From assembly GCF_001693815.1 (NCBI RefSeq), contig NZ_MBQD01000024.1, positions 124,001 to 188,000 on the forward strand: a stretch of 64,000 nucleotides of DNA, read 5' to 3'. A program made the translations under genes and the position numbers. Shown here in pieces: positions 22,073-29,743 of the stretch. The notes under the pieces were generated by a model. It saw only the letters and a program-made list of their open reading frames with translations. It ran no database searches and was not told the DNA's origin. The stretch's first letter is position 1; every line of letters starts with the position of its first letter. The DNA comes from Tessaracoccus lapidicaptus (GTDB taxonomy: Bacteria; Actinomycetota; Actinomycetes; Propionibacteriales; Propionibacteriaceae).

Positions 22073-22101
22073 AGGGCCAGGGGCATCGCGCCTCTGGCCC
22101 T
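22073..22101 (+). terminator. Terminator after hppA
   Basis: An 11-bp stem (22073-22083 with 22091-22101, one G-T wobble) has a 7-base loop, 18 bases after the stop. Confidence 0.75.
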
Positions 22102-22146
22102 TCGGCTTGTCCGGTGCGAGACTGGCCGTGACGAAAGGGGTCACCC

Positions 22147-22545
22147 GTGGGCAGTGTCGTGCATTTCGAGATCCACGCCGAGGACGTCCCCCGGGCCGTG
22201 GCGTTCTATGTCGCGGCGTTCGGCTGGCAGACGGAGGACTGGAGCAGCTTCACCGGCTCCCCCTACATCGGCCTCACCACCCACGAGGAGGGGCAGCCGG
22301 GGATCAGCGGGGCCGTCACTCAGCGCGAGGGCGCCAATCCCCCCGCCGGTAGCACCGTGCAGGGGGCGGTCCTGACGGTGGAGGTCGACGACTTCGACGC
22401 CGCAGCACGTCGCATCGAGGAGGCCGGCGGGACGGTCGCGATGCCCAAGTTCCCCTTGACCGGGATGGCGTGGCAGGGCTACTTCGTCGACACCGAGGGC
22501 AACGTCTTCGGCATTCATCAGCCGGACGAGACCGCCGGGGTGTAG
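22147..22545 (+). CDS. VOC (glyoxalase/bleomycin-resistance fold) family protein
   Basis: A 132-residue vicinal-oxygen-chelate protein. VVHFEIHAEDVPRAVAFYVAAFGW is the classic first half-module with the metal-ligand His in FEIH, and VLTVEVDDFDAAARRIEEAGGTV followed by GYFVDTEGNVFGIHQ is the second. The C-terminal FGIHQPD carries another likely ligand. Family members include lyases, dioxygenases and drug-binding proteins, and this short type is usually annotated only as VOC. Start GTG 22147 lies a few bases after GAAAGGGG. It stands alone between hppA and a lipoprotein gene, so no substrate can be inferred. Confidence 0.85.
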   Translation: MGSVVHFEIHAEDVPRAVAFYVAAFGWQTEDWSSFTGSPYIGLTTHEEGQPGISGAVTQREGANPPAGSTVQGAVLTVEVDDFDAAARRIEEAGGTVAMPKFPLTGMAWQGYFVDTEGNVFGIHQPDETAGV

Positions 22546-22585
22546 CGGGCGGAAATCCGCCGTAGCTATGGGGCGCCGGCGGGCG

Positions 22586-22591
22586 TACCGT
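22586..22591 (+). promoter_or_regulatory. -10 element TACCGT, leaderless start of the lipoprotein gene
   Basis: TACCGT is followed by 6 bases (TGAACC) and ATG 22598. Confidence 0.5.
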
Positions 22592-22597
22592 TGAACC

Positions 22598-23317
22598 ATG
22601 CGACGCGCAGCAGCCGCGACAGCCGCGGTGGTGCTGCTGCTCGCCGGCTGTACGGACGGAACCTCCGGTCCGACGCAGCCGACCAGCTCCACCTCCACCC
22701 CCGCCGCCTCGCCCACCACATCTGATCCCACGACGGCCCCGGCCGATCCGTCCCCGACGTCGGCCTCCCCCACCGACTCGTCGATGGGTCCGCCGGGGAC
22801 CACCACCCCACCCGCGGGTCCGACCGCGTCTCCGTACTCGCCCGTTCCCGACGATGTGGATCCGGCTCTCCACCCGTGGCAGACCGGGCTCACCCGCCAG
22901 GATCCCCCTGCCGGTGCGCCGGCCGTCGGCCAGGAGATCGTGGGTGTCCGGGTCGGGCTGCACGACGGCTATGACCGCGTGGTGCTGGACCTCTCTGGGA
23001 GCGACCCCATTCTGGGCTGGTTCGCGGGCTTCACCGACGAGGCCGTCCAGGACCCGACGGGAGAGCCGATGGACGTCGAGGGGGACGCGTTCCTGCAATT
23101 GGGCGTCTTCGGGATCGACTGGACCACGGACGCGCCCGATCGCTACTCGGGCGCCCCTGTCGACGGGGAGGGGCTCGAGGTGGTGAAGGAGGTGGTGTTC
23201 GGCGGGCTCTTCGAGGCCCAGCAGCAGATCCTGATCGGCCTGGACGACGAGACGGCCTACCGCGTCTTCGCGCTGTCGGACCCGGCCCGGATCGTCGTCG
23301 ACATCCAGCACGACTAG
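22598..23317 (+). CDS. Lipoprotein with an AMIN-like domain
   Basis: A 239-residue exported lipoprotein. The signal peptide MRRAAAATAAVVLLLAGC ends in a clear lipobox (LAGC, Cys 18). About 75 residues of Ser/Thr/Pro/Ala-rich linker follow, then a folded region starting near VGQEIVGVRVGLHDGYDRVVLDLSG and ending YRVFALSDPARIVVDIQHD. That beginning and end are characteristic of AMIN-like domains, which in other bacteria anchor envelope enzymes to peptidoglycan or to secretion complexes. It has no enzymatic domain. It is probably tethered to the outer face of the membrane and touches the cell wall; the function is not known. The gene ends 14 bases before the first dispersed-repeat copies. Confidence 0.82.
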   Translation: MRRAAAATAAVVLLLAGCTDGTSGPTQPTSSTSTPAASPTTSDPTTAPADPSPTSASPTDSSMGPPGTTTPPAGPTASPYSPVPDDVDPALHPWQTGLTRQDPPAGAPAVGQEIVGVRVGLHDGYDRVVLDLSGSDPILGWFAGFTDEAVQDPTGEPMDVEGDAFLQLGVFGIDWTTDAPDRYSGAPVDGEGLEVVKEVVFGGLFEAQQQILIGLDDETAYRVFALSDPARIVVDIQHD

Positions 23318-23330
23318 CGGCCGCGCCCGC

Positions 23331-23739
23331 GCCGTCCGCTGAGGTCGCGCCTGCCCCGCTCGCGAGGTCGCGCCCGGTGCGGAGCACCCGGGCGAGTCTC
23401 GAAGCCGACGCCGTAGGCGTCGATCCCTTGACCACCGCGCCTGAGGTCGCGCCACCTCGTTCGCTGAGGTCGCGCCCGACGGCGAAGCCGTCCGGGCGAG
23501 TCTCGAAGCCGACGCCGCAGGCGTCGATCTCCTGACCACCGCTCCTGAGGTTGAGCCGGCATCGCTTGCTGAGGTCGCGCCCGACGGCGGAGCCGTCCGG
23601 GCGAGTCTCGAAGCCGACGCCGCAGGCGTCGATCTCTTGACCACCGCTCCTGAGGTTGAGCCGGCATCGCTTGCTGAGGTCGCGCCCGACGGCGGAGCCG
23701 TCCGGGCGAGTCTCGAAGCCGACGCCGCAGGCGTCGATC
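23331..23739 (-). repeat. Repeat cluster A: four copies of a double-hairpin repeat, 105-bp period
   Basis: Fills the gap between the lipoprotein and the HNH gene. Four cores (23364-23425, 23466-23529, 23571-23634, 23676-23739) plus a fragment at 23331-23350 lie in one orientation; the last three repeat at exactly 105 bp. Each core has hairpin 1 (GACGCC-N3-GGCGTC), a fixed middle (CGAGTCTCGAAGCC) and hairpin 2. Hairpin 2 is GGTGC-N3-GCACC in the first copy and GACGGC-N3-GCCGTC in the other three. The orientation is opposite to clusters B, C and D. Confidence 0.9.
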
Positions 23740-23793
23740 CGTGACCGAACCGCCGATCCGAAATTGTCAGTGGCCCCCGCAATAATAGGTCAC

Positions 23794-25227
23794 ATGAGCG
23801 ACTTACGGGATCTCGGGCAGCGATACTTCGCCGCGCTCTGGGACGCCGTCGGCACGCTCGACGGCGACGCGGCCAGGACTGTCGACCGACTGGGTGGGCT
23901 GGTCGCCGCGGTCACCGAGGCCGAAGCGCAACTGGCGGGTTTGCGGCTTCGCCTGCTGCATGAGGCGAAGCTGGCCGCCGCGGAGGCTGTTGTGGAGGGG
24001 GTGCGGCAGTCGGTGCGCACCACCCCCGCCCAAGCCACCGCCAGTCTCCGGCTCGCGCAGGATCTGTGTGACCGGTTCCCGCTCGTCGGCGCAGCCTTGA
24101 ACGACGGCACCATCTCGCTGGCGCAGGCCGACGCCATCGTCTCCGGCCTACGCAAACTCCCCGGGCGATTGACCCGGGCGGAACTGACCCGCTGCGAGGA
24201 GGAGATCCTCGCCCACGTCGGCACCCTCGGCCCGTCCGAGTTGCGGGTCCTCGCAGCACGTCTGGTTGAGATCATCGACCCCGATCAGGCCGATGTGGAT
24301 GACGCGAAGCGTCTCGCCCGGGAGGAAGCGGCGGCCCATCGGGGTCGTTTCCTGCGGCTGGCGCCGGACTATCACGGGTCGATGCGCATCACCGGACAGT
24401 TGCCGTTCGCCGATGCTGCGTTGTTGACCGCGCAGTTGGATGCGTTGATGCCCGCCGCTGCCGCTTACCTGGACTCGGGCGAAGCTCCGTCCCGAGATGC
24501 CAGGCGTGCCGACGCGCTGGTCCTGCTCACCCAGAAAGCCGCCAACACCGGAACGCTGCCCAGACATGGTGGGGACAGGCCGCAGGTGCACGTCACCCTC
24601 GACCTCGACACCCTCACCACCGGCCTCGGCAAGGTCGGGCTGATCGGTGCCGACGACGTCGACGGCCTGCCAGCCGGGGAGGTGCGCCGGTTGGCGTGCG
24701 ACGCCGGCATCATTCCCGTCGTGCTCGGCGGACCATCCCGGCTGCTGGACGTGGGCCGCACCTACCGCACCTTCACCCCCGGCCTGCGGGCCGCGCTGGT
24801 GCAGCGCGACGGGGGTTGCGCGTTCCCCGGCTGCACAGCCACCCCGGCCTGCTGTGAGGCACATCACATCGTCCCGTGGTGGCAAGGAGGGGACACCCGG
24901 CTAGGAAACGGGGTACTCCTCTGCCCGCACCATCACCGCCTGGTGGAGCCCGACCCGTTGCAGTCCGAGGCCTCGCAGTGGCAGGTGGATCTGGATCCGG
25001 TGACCGGACTGCCGTGGTTCACCCCACCCCGACATATCGATCCCGCCAGACGCCCACGGCAACACCGCCGCTTCCGACTCCAACAGATCCGCGCCGGGAC
25101 ACCACCCTGCCCAGACGACGACCCACCAGACGGCGACCATCCCGAGACGGACTCGTCCGACGCTGGCCGGCCGGACCTGGACGACCTCATCCGCCGCTCC
25201 GCCCACATCTGGGGCGACGGCACCTGA
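23794..25227 (+). CDS. 13E12-repeat/DUF222 family protein with HNH nuclease domain
   Basis: A 477-residue member of the actinobacterial DUF222/REP13E12 family, with a long helical N-terminal domain (about 1-330) and a C-terminal HNH endonuclease motif: CAFPGCTATPACCEAHHIVPWWQGG, then NGVLLCPHHHRLVEPD (about 355-400). The HNH Cys pairs and His residues are complete, so nuclease activity is possible. These genes occur in many copies in actinobacterial genomes, and their biological role is unclear. ATG 23794 is chosen because the in-frame sequence upstream is repeat DNA; AATAAT stands 7 bases before it. The gene is bracketed on both sides by the dispersed double-hairpin repeat in inverted orientation, which may be linked to its spread. 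Confidence 0.9.
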   Translation: MSDLRDLGQRYFAALWDAVGTLDGDAARTVDRLGGLVAAVTEAEAQLAGLRLRLLHEAKLAAAEAVVEGVRQSVRTTPAQATASLRLAQDLCDRFPLVGAALNDGTISLAQADAIVSGLRKLPGRLTRAELTRCEEEILAHVGTLGPSELRVLAARLVEIIDPDQADVDDAKRLAREEAAAHRGRFLRLAPDYHGSMRITGQLPFADAALLTAQLDALMPAAAAYLDSGEAPSRDARRADALVLLTQKAANTGTLPRHGGDRPQVHVTLDLDTLTTGLGKVGLIGADDVDGLPAGEVRRLACDAGIIPVVLGGPSRLLDVGRTYRTFTPGLRAALVQRDGGCAFPGCTATPACCEAHHIVPWWQGGDTRLGNGVLLCPHHHRLVEPDPLQSEASQWQVDLDPVTGLPWFTPPRHIDPARRPRQHRRFRLQQIRAGTPPCPDDDPPDGDHPETDSSDAGRPDLDDLIRRSAHIWGDGT

Positions 25228-25241
25228 CCTGCGCCGAGGGG

Positions 25242-25422
25242 GATCGACGCCTACGGCGTCGGCTTCGAGACTCGCCCGGGTGCTGCGCACCGGGCGCGAC
25301 CTCAGCGAACGGGAAGGCGTCGGCTTCGAGACTCGCCCGGACGGCTCCGCCGTCGGGCACGACCTCAGCGAACGGGAAGGCGCGACCTCAGCGAACGAGG
25401 CAGGAGCGACCTCAGCGAACGG
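25242..25422 (+). repeat. Repeat cluster B: one full and one 5'-truncated core plus two tail fragments
   Basis: B1 (25242-25312) is a full core with hairpins GACGCC-TAC-GGCGTC and GGTGC-TGC-GCACC, ending GACCTCAGCGAACGG. B2 (25316-25375) lacks the left arm of hairpin 1 and has GACGGC-TCC-GCCGTC. Two isolated GACCTCAGCGAACG tails follow (25384-25397 and 25408-25422). The orientation is opposite to cluster A on the other side of the HNH gene. Confidence 0.88.
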
Positions 25423-25716
25423 GGTTGTCCCGAGAGGGGGTGGGACGGTGGGGCGGCTGCGCGCAGGGATGCCCAACCCGACGATCACCCAACTGGCGTC
25501 CCGCCCAGACCAACCCGACCCAGGGCCGCGCCACCGGCACGCACCCGGACCCGCTCACGCCACCGCCGGAACGAGTGGGGGAGACGGGAGCCGACGCTCG
25601 GGCGGCCTCGACTACTCACCCCCAGCCAGCCGTTCGCCTGAACAGAACACCCGGCCACAAGGGCCGCCCGAGCGACGGGTCACGGCTCCCCGCACCTTCA
25701 GTGGATGGGGTTAGGG
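25423..25716. other. Intergenic stretch without a recognised gene
   Basis: About 290 bp between repeat clusters B and C. Open frames exist, but they run into repeat DNA and have no start signal or recognisable protein similarity. It might be the remnant of a decayed gene. I see no RNA or promoter. Confidence 0.4.
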
Positions 25717-25829
25717 GATCGACGCCTACGGCGTCGGCTTCGAGACTCGCCCGGACGGCTGCGCCGTCGGGCGCGACCTCAGCGAACGGGAAGGATTCTC
25801 CGCACCGGGCGTGACCTCAGCGAACGGAT
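25717..25829 (+). repeat. Repeat cluster C: one full core and one half core
   Basis: The core at 25717-25790 has GACGCC-TAC-GGCGTC and GACGGC-TGC-GCCGTC. A half copy follows (25801-25829, GCACCGGGCGTGACCTCAGC and on). It ends 10 bases before the stop codon of the convergent FKBP gene. Confidence 0.85.
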
Positions 25830-25838
25830 TGTCGCGGC

Positions 25839-26216
25839 TCAGTTGAGACCGACGAGGTCGCACACGAAGATCAGCGTCTCGCCGGGCGCGATCACGCCAC
25901 CGGCGCCGCGGTCGCCGTAGGCGAGGTGCGCCGGGATGACGAGCTGGCGTCGACCGCCGACCTTCATGCCCTGGATCCCCTGGTCCCAGCCCTGGATCAC
26001 GCGGCCGGCACCCAGCGGGAAGGACAGCGGGGCGCCGCGGTTCCACGACGAGTCGAACTCCTCACCGGAGCTGAAGGACACGCCGACGTAGTGCACGTGC
26101 GCGAGGTCGCCGGCCTTGGCCTCGGCGCCGTCACCCACCACGACGTCGGTGATCTCCAGGTCTGCGGGCGGCTCGCCGCCGGGGAAGTCGATCTCGGGCT
26201 TCTCATTCATGCTCAT
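25839..26216 (-). CDS. FKBP-type peptidyl-prolyl cis-trans isomerase
   Basis: A 125-residue single-domain FKBP, cytosolic because no signal peptide is present. It catalyses cis-trans isomerisation of proline bonds during folding. The fold is complete: VVVGDGAEAKAGDLAHVHYVG, EFDSSWNRGAPLSFPLGAGRVIQGWDQGIQGMKVGGRRQL with the catalytic Asp and the VIQGWD/GMKVGG motifs, and IPAHLAYGDRGAGGVIAPGETLIFVCDLVGLN at the end. Start ATG 26216 is supported by TAGGCT seven bases upstream (leaderless); a second ATG at 26210 is two codons later. It is divergent from femAB, and the two promoters nearly face each other. Confidence 0.94.
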   Translation of the reverse strand: MSMNEKPEIDFPGGEPPADLEITDVVVGDGAEAKAGDLAHVHYVGVSFSSGEEFDSSWNRGAPLSFPLGAGRVIQGWDQGIQGMKVGGRRQLVIPAHLAYGDRGAGGVIAPGETLIFVCDLVGLN

Positions 26217-26223
26217 GGCCCCG

Positions 26224-26229
26224 AGCCTA
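26224..26229 (-). promoter_or_regulatory. -10 element TAGGCT, leaderless start of FKBP
   Basis: On the minus strand TAGGCT is followed by 7 bases (CGGGGCC) and ATG 26216. Confidence 0.5.
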
Positions 26230-26270
26230 GACCAGCCCGCAGGAGGCCGCCGCGCCACGGACCCACGGGG

Positions 26271-26276
26271 TAGCCT
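26271..26276 (+). promoter_or_regulatory. -10 element TAGCCT, leaderless start of femAB
   Basis: TAGCCT is followed by 7 bases and GTG 26284. This decides the start, since the frame is open further upstream. Confidence 0.5.
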
Positions 26277-26283
26277 GACTCTC

Positions 26284-27411
26284 GTGAGCATCACCTGTCG
26301 CCCCATCTCCGCAGACCAACACCTGGCCTTCATCCGCGACCGGGGGTCGGCGTCGTTCCTCCAGACTCCGGCGTGGGCGGCTGTGAAGCCCGAATGGAGG
26401 GGCGAGTCGGTCGGGTTCTTCGACGGCGCGACGCTCACCGGCGTCGGCCTGATCCTCTACCGGCAGCTGCCGAAACTGAAGCGCTACCTGGCCTACCTCC
26501 CCGAGGGTCCGGTGCTGGACTGGGGACGGGCGGACGTCGCGGATCACCTGCGAGCGCTGGTCGTGCACGCGAAGCGGAACCGGGCGTTCGCGGTGCGGAT
26601 CGGGCCCGCCGTCGTCCATCGTCGCTGGGCCGCCGACACGATCAAGGCCGCCATCGCCGACGACGCCGTCACCCGCCTGTCGGACGTTGAGCCGGACGAG
26701 ACCACCCTCGTCGGCACGCGGATCATCAACCAGCTGATCCACGGCGGTTGGGTGACGGACACGACGGGGCACGGGTTCGCGGCCGGACAGCCGATGTTCA
26801 ACTTCCAGCTCCCGCTGCGGCACGACGACGGCACGCAGAAGTCCGACGACGAGCTGCTCAAGGGCATGAACCAGCTGTGGCGGCGCAACATCAAGAAGGC
26901 CGACAAGGAGGGCGTGACGGTGCGGCAGGGCGACCGCGCAGACCTGGCGGCCTTCCACCGCATCTACCTGGAGACCGCCCAGCGCGACGGCTTCACCGGC
27001 CGCTCGCTGTCCTACTTCGAGACGATGTGGGACGCGCTCAACGACGAGGACCCGGACCGGATGCGGGTCTACCTGGCCGAGCACGACGGCGACCTCGTGG
27101 CGGCGACCACCTTCGTACGCGTCGGCGAACACGCTTGGTACTCCTACGGCGCGTCGACCAACGCCAAACGTGAGGTGCGCGGCTCCAACGCGGTGCAGTG
27201 GCGGATGATCCGCGACGCCAACGAGGCGGGCTGCGCGGTCTACGACCTGCGGGGCATCGTCGAGGGCGTCGGCGCCGACGACCCGGAGATCGGCCTCATC
27301 CAGTTCAAGGTGGGCACGGGCGGCGAGGCGGTAGCCTACCTCGGCGAGTGGGACTACCCCCTCAACAAGGCCCTCTACCGGGCGTTCGACCTCTACATGA
27401 AGAGACGCTGA
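26284..27411 (+). CDS. FemA/FemB-family peptidyltransferase (peptidoglycan bridge formation)
   Basis: A 375-residue member of the FemABX family, which moves an amino acid from aminoacyl-tRNA onto the peptide stem of lipid II. Two GNAT-like folds are visible: SFLQTPAWAAVKPEWRGESVGFFDG, LKRYLAYLPEGPVLDWG and MFNFQLPL in the first, and RDGFTGRSLSYFETMWDAL, AATTFVRVGEHAWYSYGAST and VQWRMIRDANEAGCAVYDLRG in the second. There is no signal peptide, as expected for a cytosolic enzyme. A racemase-like gene follows after a 2-base gap, so the two are co-expressed. In LL-diaminopimelate actinobacteria such enzymes add the bridging glycine; which amino acid is used here cannot be told. Confidence 0.92.
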   Translation: MSITCRPISADQHLAFIRDRGSASFLQTPAWAAVKPEWRGESVGFFDGATLTGVGLILYRQLPKLKRYLAYLPEGPVLDWGRADVADHLRALVVHAKRNRAFAVRIGPAVVHRRWAADTIKAAIADDAVTRLSDVEPDETTLVGTRIINQLIHGGWVTDTTGHGFAAGQPMFNFQLPLRHDDGTQKSDDELLKGMNQLWRRNIKKADKEGVTVRQGDRADLAAFHRIYLETAQRDGFTGRSLSYFETMWDALNDEDPDRMRVYLAEHDGDLVAATTFVRVGEHAWYSYGASTNAKREVRGSNAVQWRMIRDANEAGCAVYDLRGIVEGVGADDPEIGLIQFKVGTGGEAVAYLGEWDYPLNKALYRAFDLYMKRR

Positions 27412-27413
27412 CC

Positions 27414-28439
27414 ATGCCGCTGACCCTGACCGTGGACCGCACCCGTTGGCAGACCCACCTGCGGGGTCTCCTGGAGGATGTGCCGGGGCTCGTCCCCGTC
27501 GCGAAGGGCAACGGCTACGGGTTCGGGCTGCGGATGCTGGCCACCGAGACGGCGCGGCTGGGGCTGCGGACGCTGGCGGTCGGTGTCGCGCAGGAGGTCG
27601 CCGCGGTGCGCGCCGGGGGTTTCGCGGGCGACGTCGTCGTCCTCAATCCCTGGCGGCCCTTCGACGACGCCGCCACCGCCCTGCTCGACGACTCCCGCAT
27701 CATCACGACCGTCTCGCGTGCGGAGGATCTCCGCGCCGTGGCGGCTTCGCATGCCCACGCACGCGTCATCGTCGAGATCGAGACGTCCATGCACCGTCAT
27801 GGCCTCCGGCCCGACGAGCTGTCGGAGCGCGACCTGGCCGACCTCACGTTCGAGGGATGGGCTGTGCATCTGCCCGCGTCGGGTTCGTTGGAAGAGGCCA
27901 AGCGGCTCGCATCGGCCGCGCTGGCGGTCAAGCGTGCCCCTGTCTGGGTGTCCCACCTGAGCGTCAGCGACTACCGCGCGCTGCGCACCGCGCTGGGGGT
28001 GCGCACGCACATGCGGATCGGCACGCGGCTGTGGCTCGGCGAGAAGCGGGCCTACACCACGACCGCCACGGTGCTCGACCTGCACCGGGTGCGATCCGGG
28101 GAGCGGCTGGGCTACCACCAGGTCAAGGCGCCGCGGGACGGGTGGATCGTCGTCGTGTCCGGCGGCACCGCCCACGGGGTGGCGATGGCCGCGCCGACGC
28201 CGCAGCGCTCGCTGCGCCAACGAGGCGTGACGGTCGCGCAAGGGGTGCTGGATGCCTTGGGACGTTCGCTGTCGCCGTTCGCGATCGGCGGCAGGAAGCG
28301 CGCGTTCGCCGAGCCGCCGCACATGCACTCGTCGATGGTGTTCGTCGCCGGTGCCGACGCGGGGGTGCGGATCGGCGACGAGGTTCCCGTGACAGCACGC
28401 ATGACGACGGTGACCGCCGACGAGGTGCGGATGGTCTAG
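27414..28439 (+). CDS. Alanine racemase-family PLP enzyme paired with FemAB
   Basis: A 341-residue PLP enzyme of the alanine racemase fold III group. The PLP-lysine motif is VAKGNGYGFG (canonical Alr: KANAYGHG), and VIVEIETSMHRHGLRPDEL is the usual second landmark. The catalytic tyrosine of Alr, normally followed by Gly (YG), appears here as GERLGYHQVK, so Tyr is probably kept but its surroundings differ. The chain is some 30 residues shorter than typical Alr. It starts 2 bases after the femAB stop. It may be a dedicated racemase making a D-amino acid for the cell-wall bridge, or a PLP protein with another role. It is unlikely to be the main housekeeping Alr. Its stop overlaps the convergent gene by 4 bases. 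Confidence 0.82.
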   Translation: MPLTLTVDRTRWQTHLRGLLEDVPGLVPVAKGNGYGFGLRMLATETARLGLRTLAVGVAQEVAAVRAGGFAGDVVVLNPWRPFDDAATALLDDSRIITTVSRAEDLRAVAASHAHARVIVEIETSMHRHGLRPDELSERDLADLTFEGWAVHLPASGSLEEAKRLASAALAVKRAPVWVSHLSVSDYRALRTALGVRTHMRIGTRLWLGEKRAYTTTATVLDLHRVRSGERLGYHQVKAPRDGWIVVVSGGTAHGVAMAAPTPQRSLRQRGVTVAQGVLDALGRSLSPFAIGGRKRAFAEPPHMHSSMVFVAGADAGVRIGDEVPVTARMTTVTADEVRMV

Positions 28440-29701
28440 GTGGCCGCGCGGATGTCCCGCAGGGCCAGCGACAGGAGCCAGGTGTCGACGGCGGTGCGCA
28501 CGATGATCGCGCCCCAGTACACGCCGTACGGCCCGTACTGGGCCAGCGTCAGGCTGCCGGCCAACCACCCCCAGATCGCCAGGTAGTAGCCCACGTGGGC
28601 CACGGTCGCCGCGATCAACTCCGGGCGGAACGGCCGCGCCACAAGAACCGCGAGCAGCACCCAGAGCGACGACTGCGGCGGGAACGACGGGCCGACGACG
28701 ACGGCCGCCAACACCACGACGGCGATGAGCGACGCGTCGTGGGGCCGCCGTCGCGTCACGTACAGGTACGCGATCCCGGCGAGCAGGAACACCGCCAGCA
28801 TGACGAACGCCAGCGACCCCGCGTGCCGGACCGGCTTGCCCAGCAGCTCCAGCAGGTACCAGAGGGAGCCGTAGCCGCGCTCCTTGTGCACCTCGCCGTG
28901 GTAGAACGCGAAGACCGCGCCGGGACTGGTCACGAGCAGCGGGGCGTGGACCACGGACCACGTGACCAGCGCGGGCACGCCCACGCGGGCGGCGGCGGGC
29001 CATGCGCCGCGCAGCCACGCGCCGACGGTGACCGCCAGCGCGATCCCGATCGGCATCGTGCCGGCCGAGGCGGCCAGCCCGAGGATGATGCCCGCCTCCA
29101 TGGCCCGTCCCCGCGACAGCAGCGCCAGCGCCGCGGACGTCAGCGCCACCGGCAGGAGGTCCCAGCTGACGAGGCCTGAGGCGGCCACGATGGGCGACGC
29201 GGCCACCAGCATCGCGACCCACGAGGGCCGGCCGGGGGATCTGCGCCCCCAGCGGGCGGACGTGACGATCCACACGAGGAAGCAGAGGTAGAGCGCGACC
29301 GTGACCGCGCCCACCGCGACGACGCTGGCGTCGAGTTGCTGCTGGTCGGTCGCCGTGGGGCCGACGGGGATCCCCACGAGCCGCGCAACGGCCATCCCCG
29401 CGAGGAGCAGGACGCCGACCAACGGCGCGACCGCCAGCGTCGACCCGTCGAATGGGGAGGCCCCAACGGGCAGCGCTAGCCCACGCACCATGGTCTGGAC
29501 GTCTGAGTAGCAGAGCCGGGCGTAGGCGTTGATGTCGACGCCGACCTCGGTCTGGACGCACGGGGTGTGCCGCAGGAACAGCACCAGGAACGACGCCGTC
29601 CCGACCGCAACGGCCCACGGCAGCGCGTCGAACCAGATCCCCCGCGGACGCGCGTGACGCCCCATGGGCCCGCCGAGGCCAGGGACCAGCGCGTTCGTCA
29701 C
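28436..29701 (-). CDS. Polytopic membrane protein, GT87-like (mannosyltransferase type)
   Basis: A 421-residue protein with roughly ten transmembrane segments, Trp/Arg-rich loops and an acidic first extracellular loop (TEVGVDINAYARLCYSDVQTM). This layout fits the GT-C glycosyltransferases of the GT87/DUF2029 group, which use polyprenyl-phosphate sugars. The strongest clue is position: it lies just downstream of the class A PBP gene on the same strand, as the membrane protein Rv0051 follows ponA1 in Mycobacterium. It starts at GTG 29701 with TAGAGT six bases upstream (leaderless), so it has its own promoter. Substrate and product are unknown; a role in wall or lipoglycan decoration is inference. 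Confidence 0.72.
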   Translation of the reverse strand: MTNALVPGLGGPMGRHARPRGIWFDALPWAVAVGTASFLVLFLRHTPCVQTEVGVDINAYARLCYSDVQTMVRGLALPVGASPFDGSTLAVAPLVGVLLLAGMAVARLVGIPVGPTATDQQQLDASVVAVGAVTVALYLCFLVWIVTSARWGRRSPGRPSWVAMLVAASPIVAASGLVSWDLLPVALTSAALALLSRGRAMEAGIILGLAASAGTMPIGIALAVTVGAWLRGAWPAAARVGVPALVTWSVVHAPLLVTSPGAVFAFYHGEVHKERGYGSLWYLLELLGKPVRHAGSLAFVMLAVFLLAGIAYLYVTRRRPHDASLIAVVVLAAVVVGPSFPPQSSLWVLLAVLVARPFRPELIAATVAHVGYYLAIWGWLAGSLTLAQYGPYGVYWGAIIVRTAVDTWLLSLALRDIRAAT

Positions 29702-29707
29702 GCGGTC

Positions 29708-29713
29708 ACTCTA
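29708..29713 (-). promoter_or_regulatory. -10 element TAGAGT, leaderless start of the GT87-like gene
   Basis: On the minus strand TAGAGT is followed by 6 bases and GTG 29701. Confidence 0.5.
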
Positions 29714-29743
29714 GCCGCGACGACGGCAACCGCCGGGCGGCTG

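Noticed and set aside
23466-23739. CRISPR array from regularly spaced repeats
   Set aside because: Spacers are nearly identical to each other, repeats are too long, and no cas genes are present.
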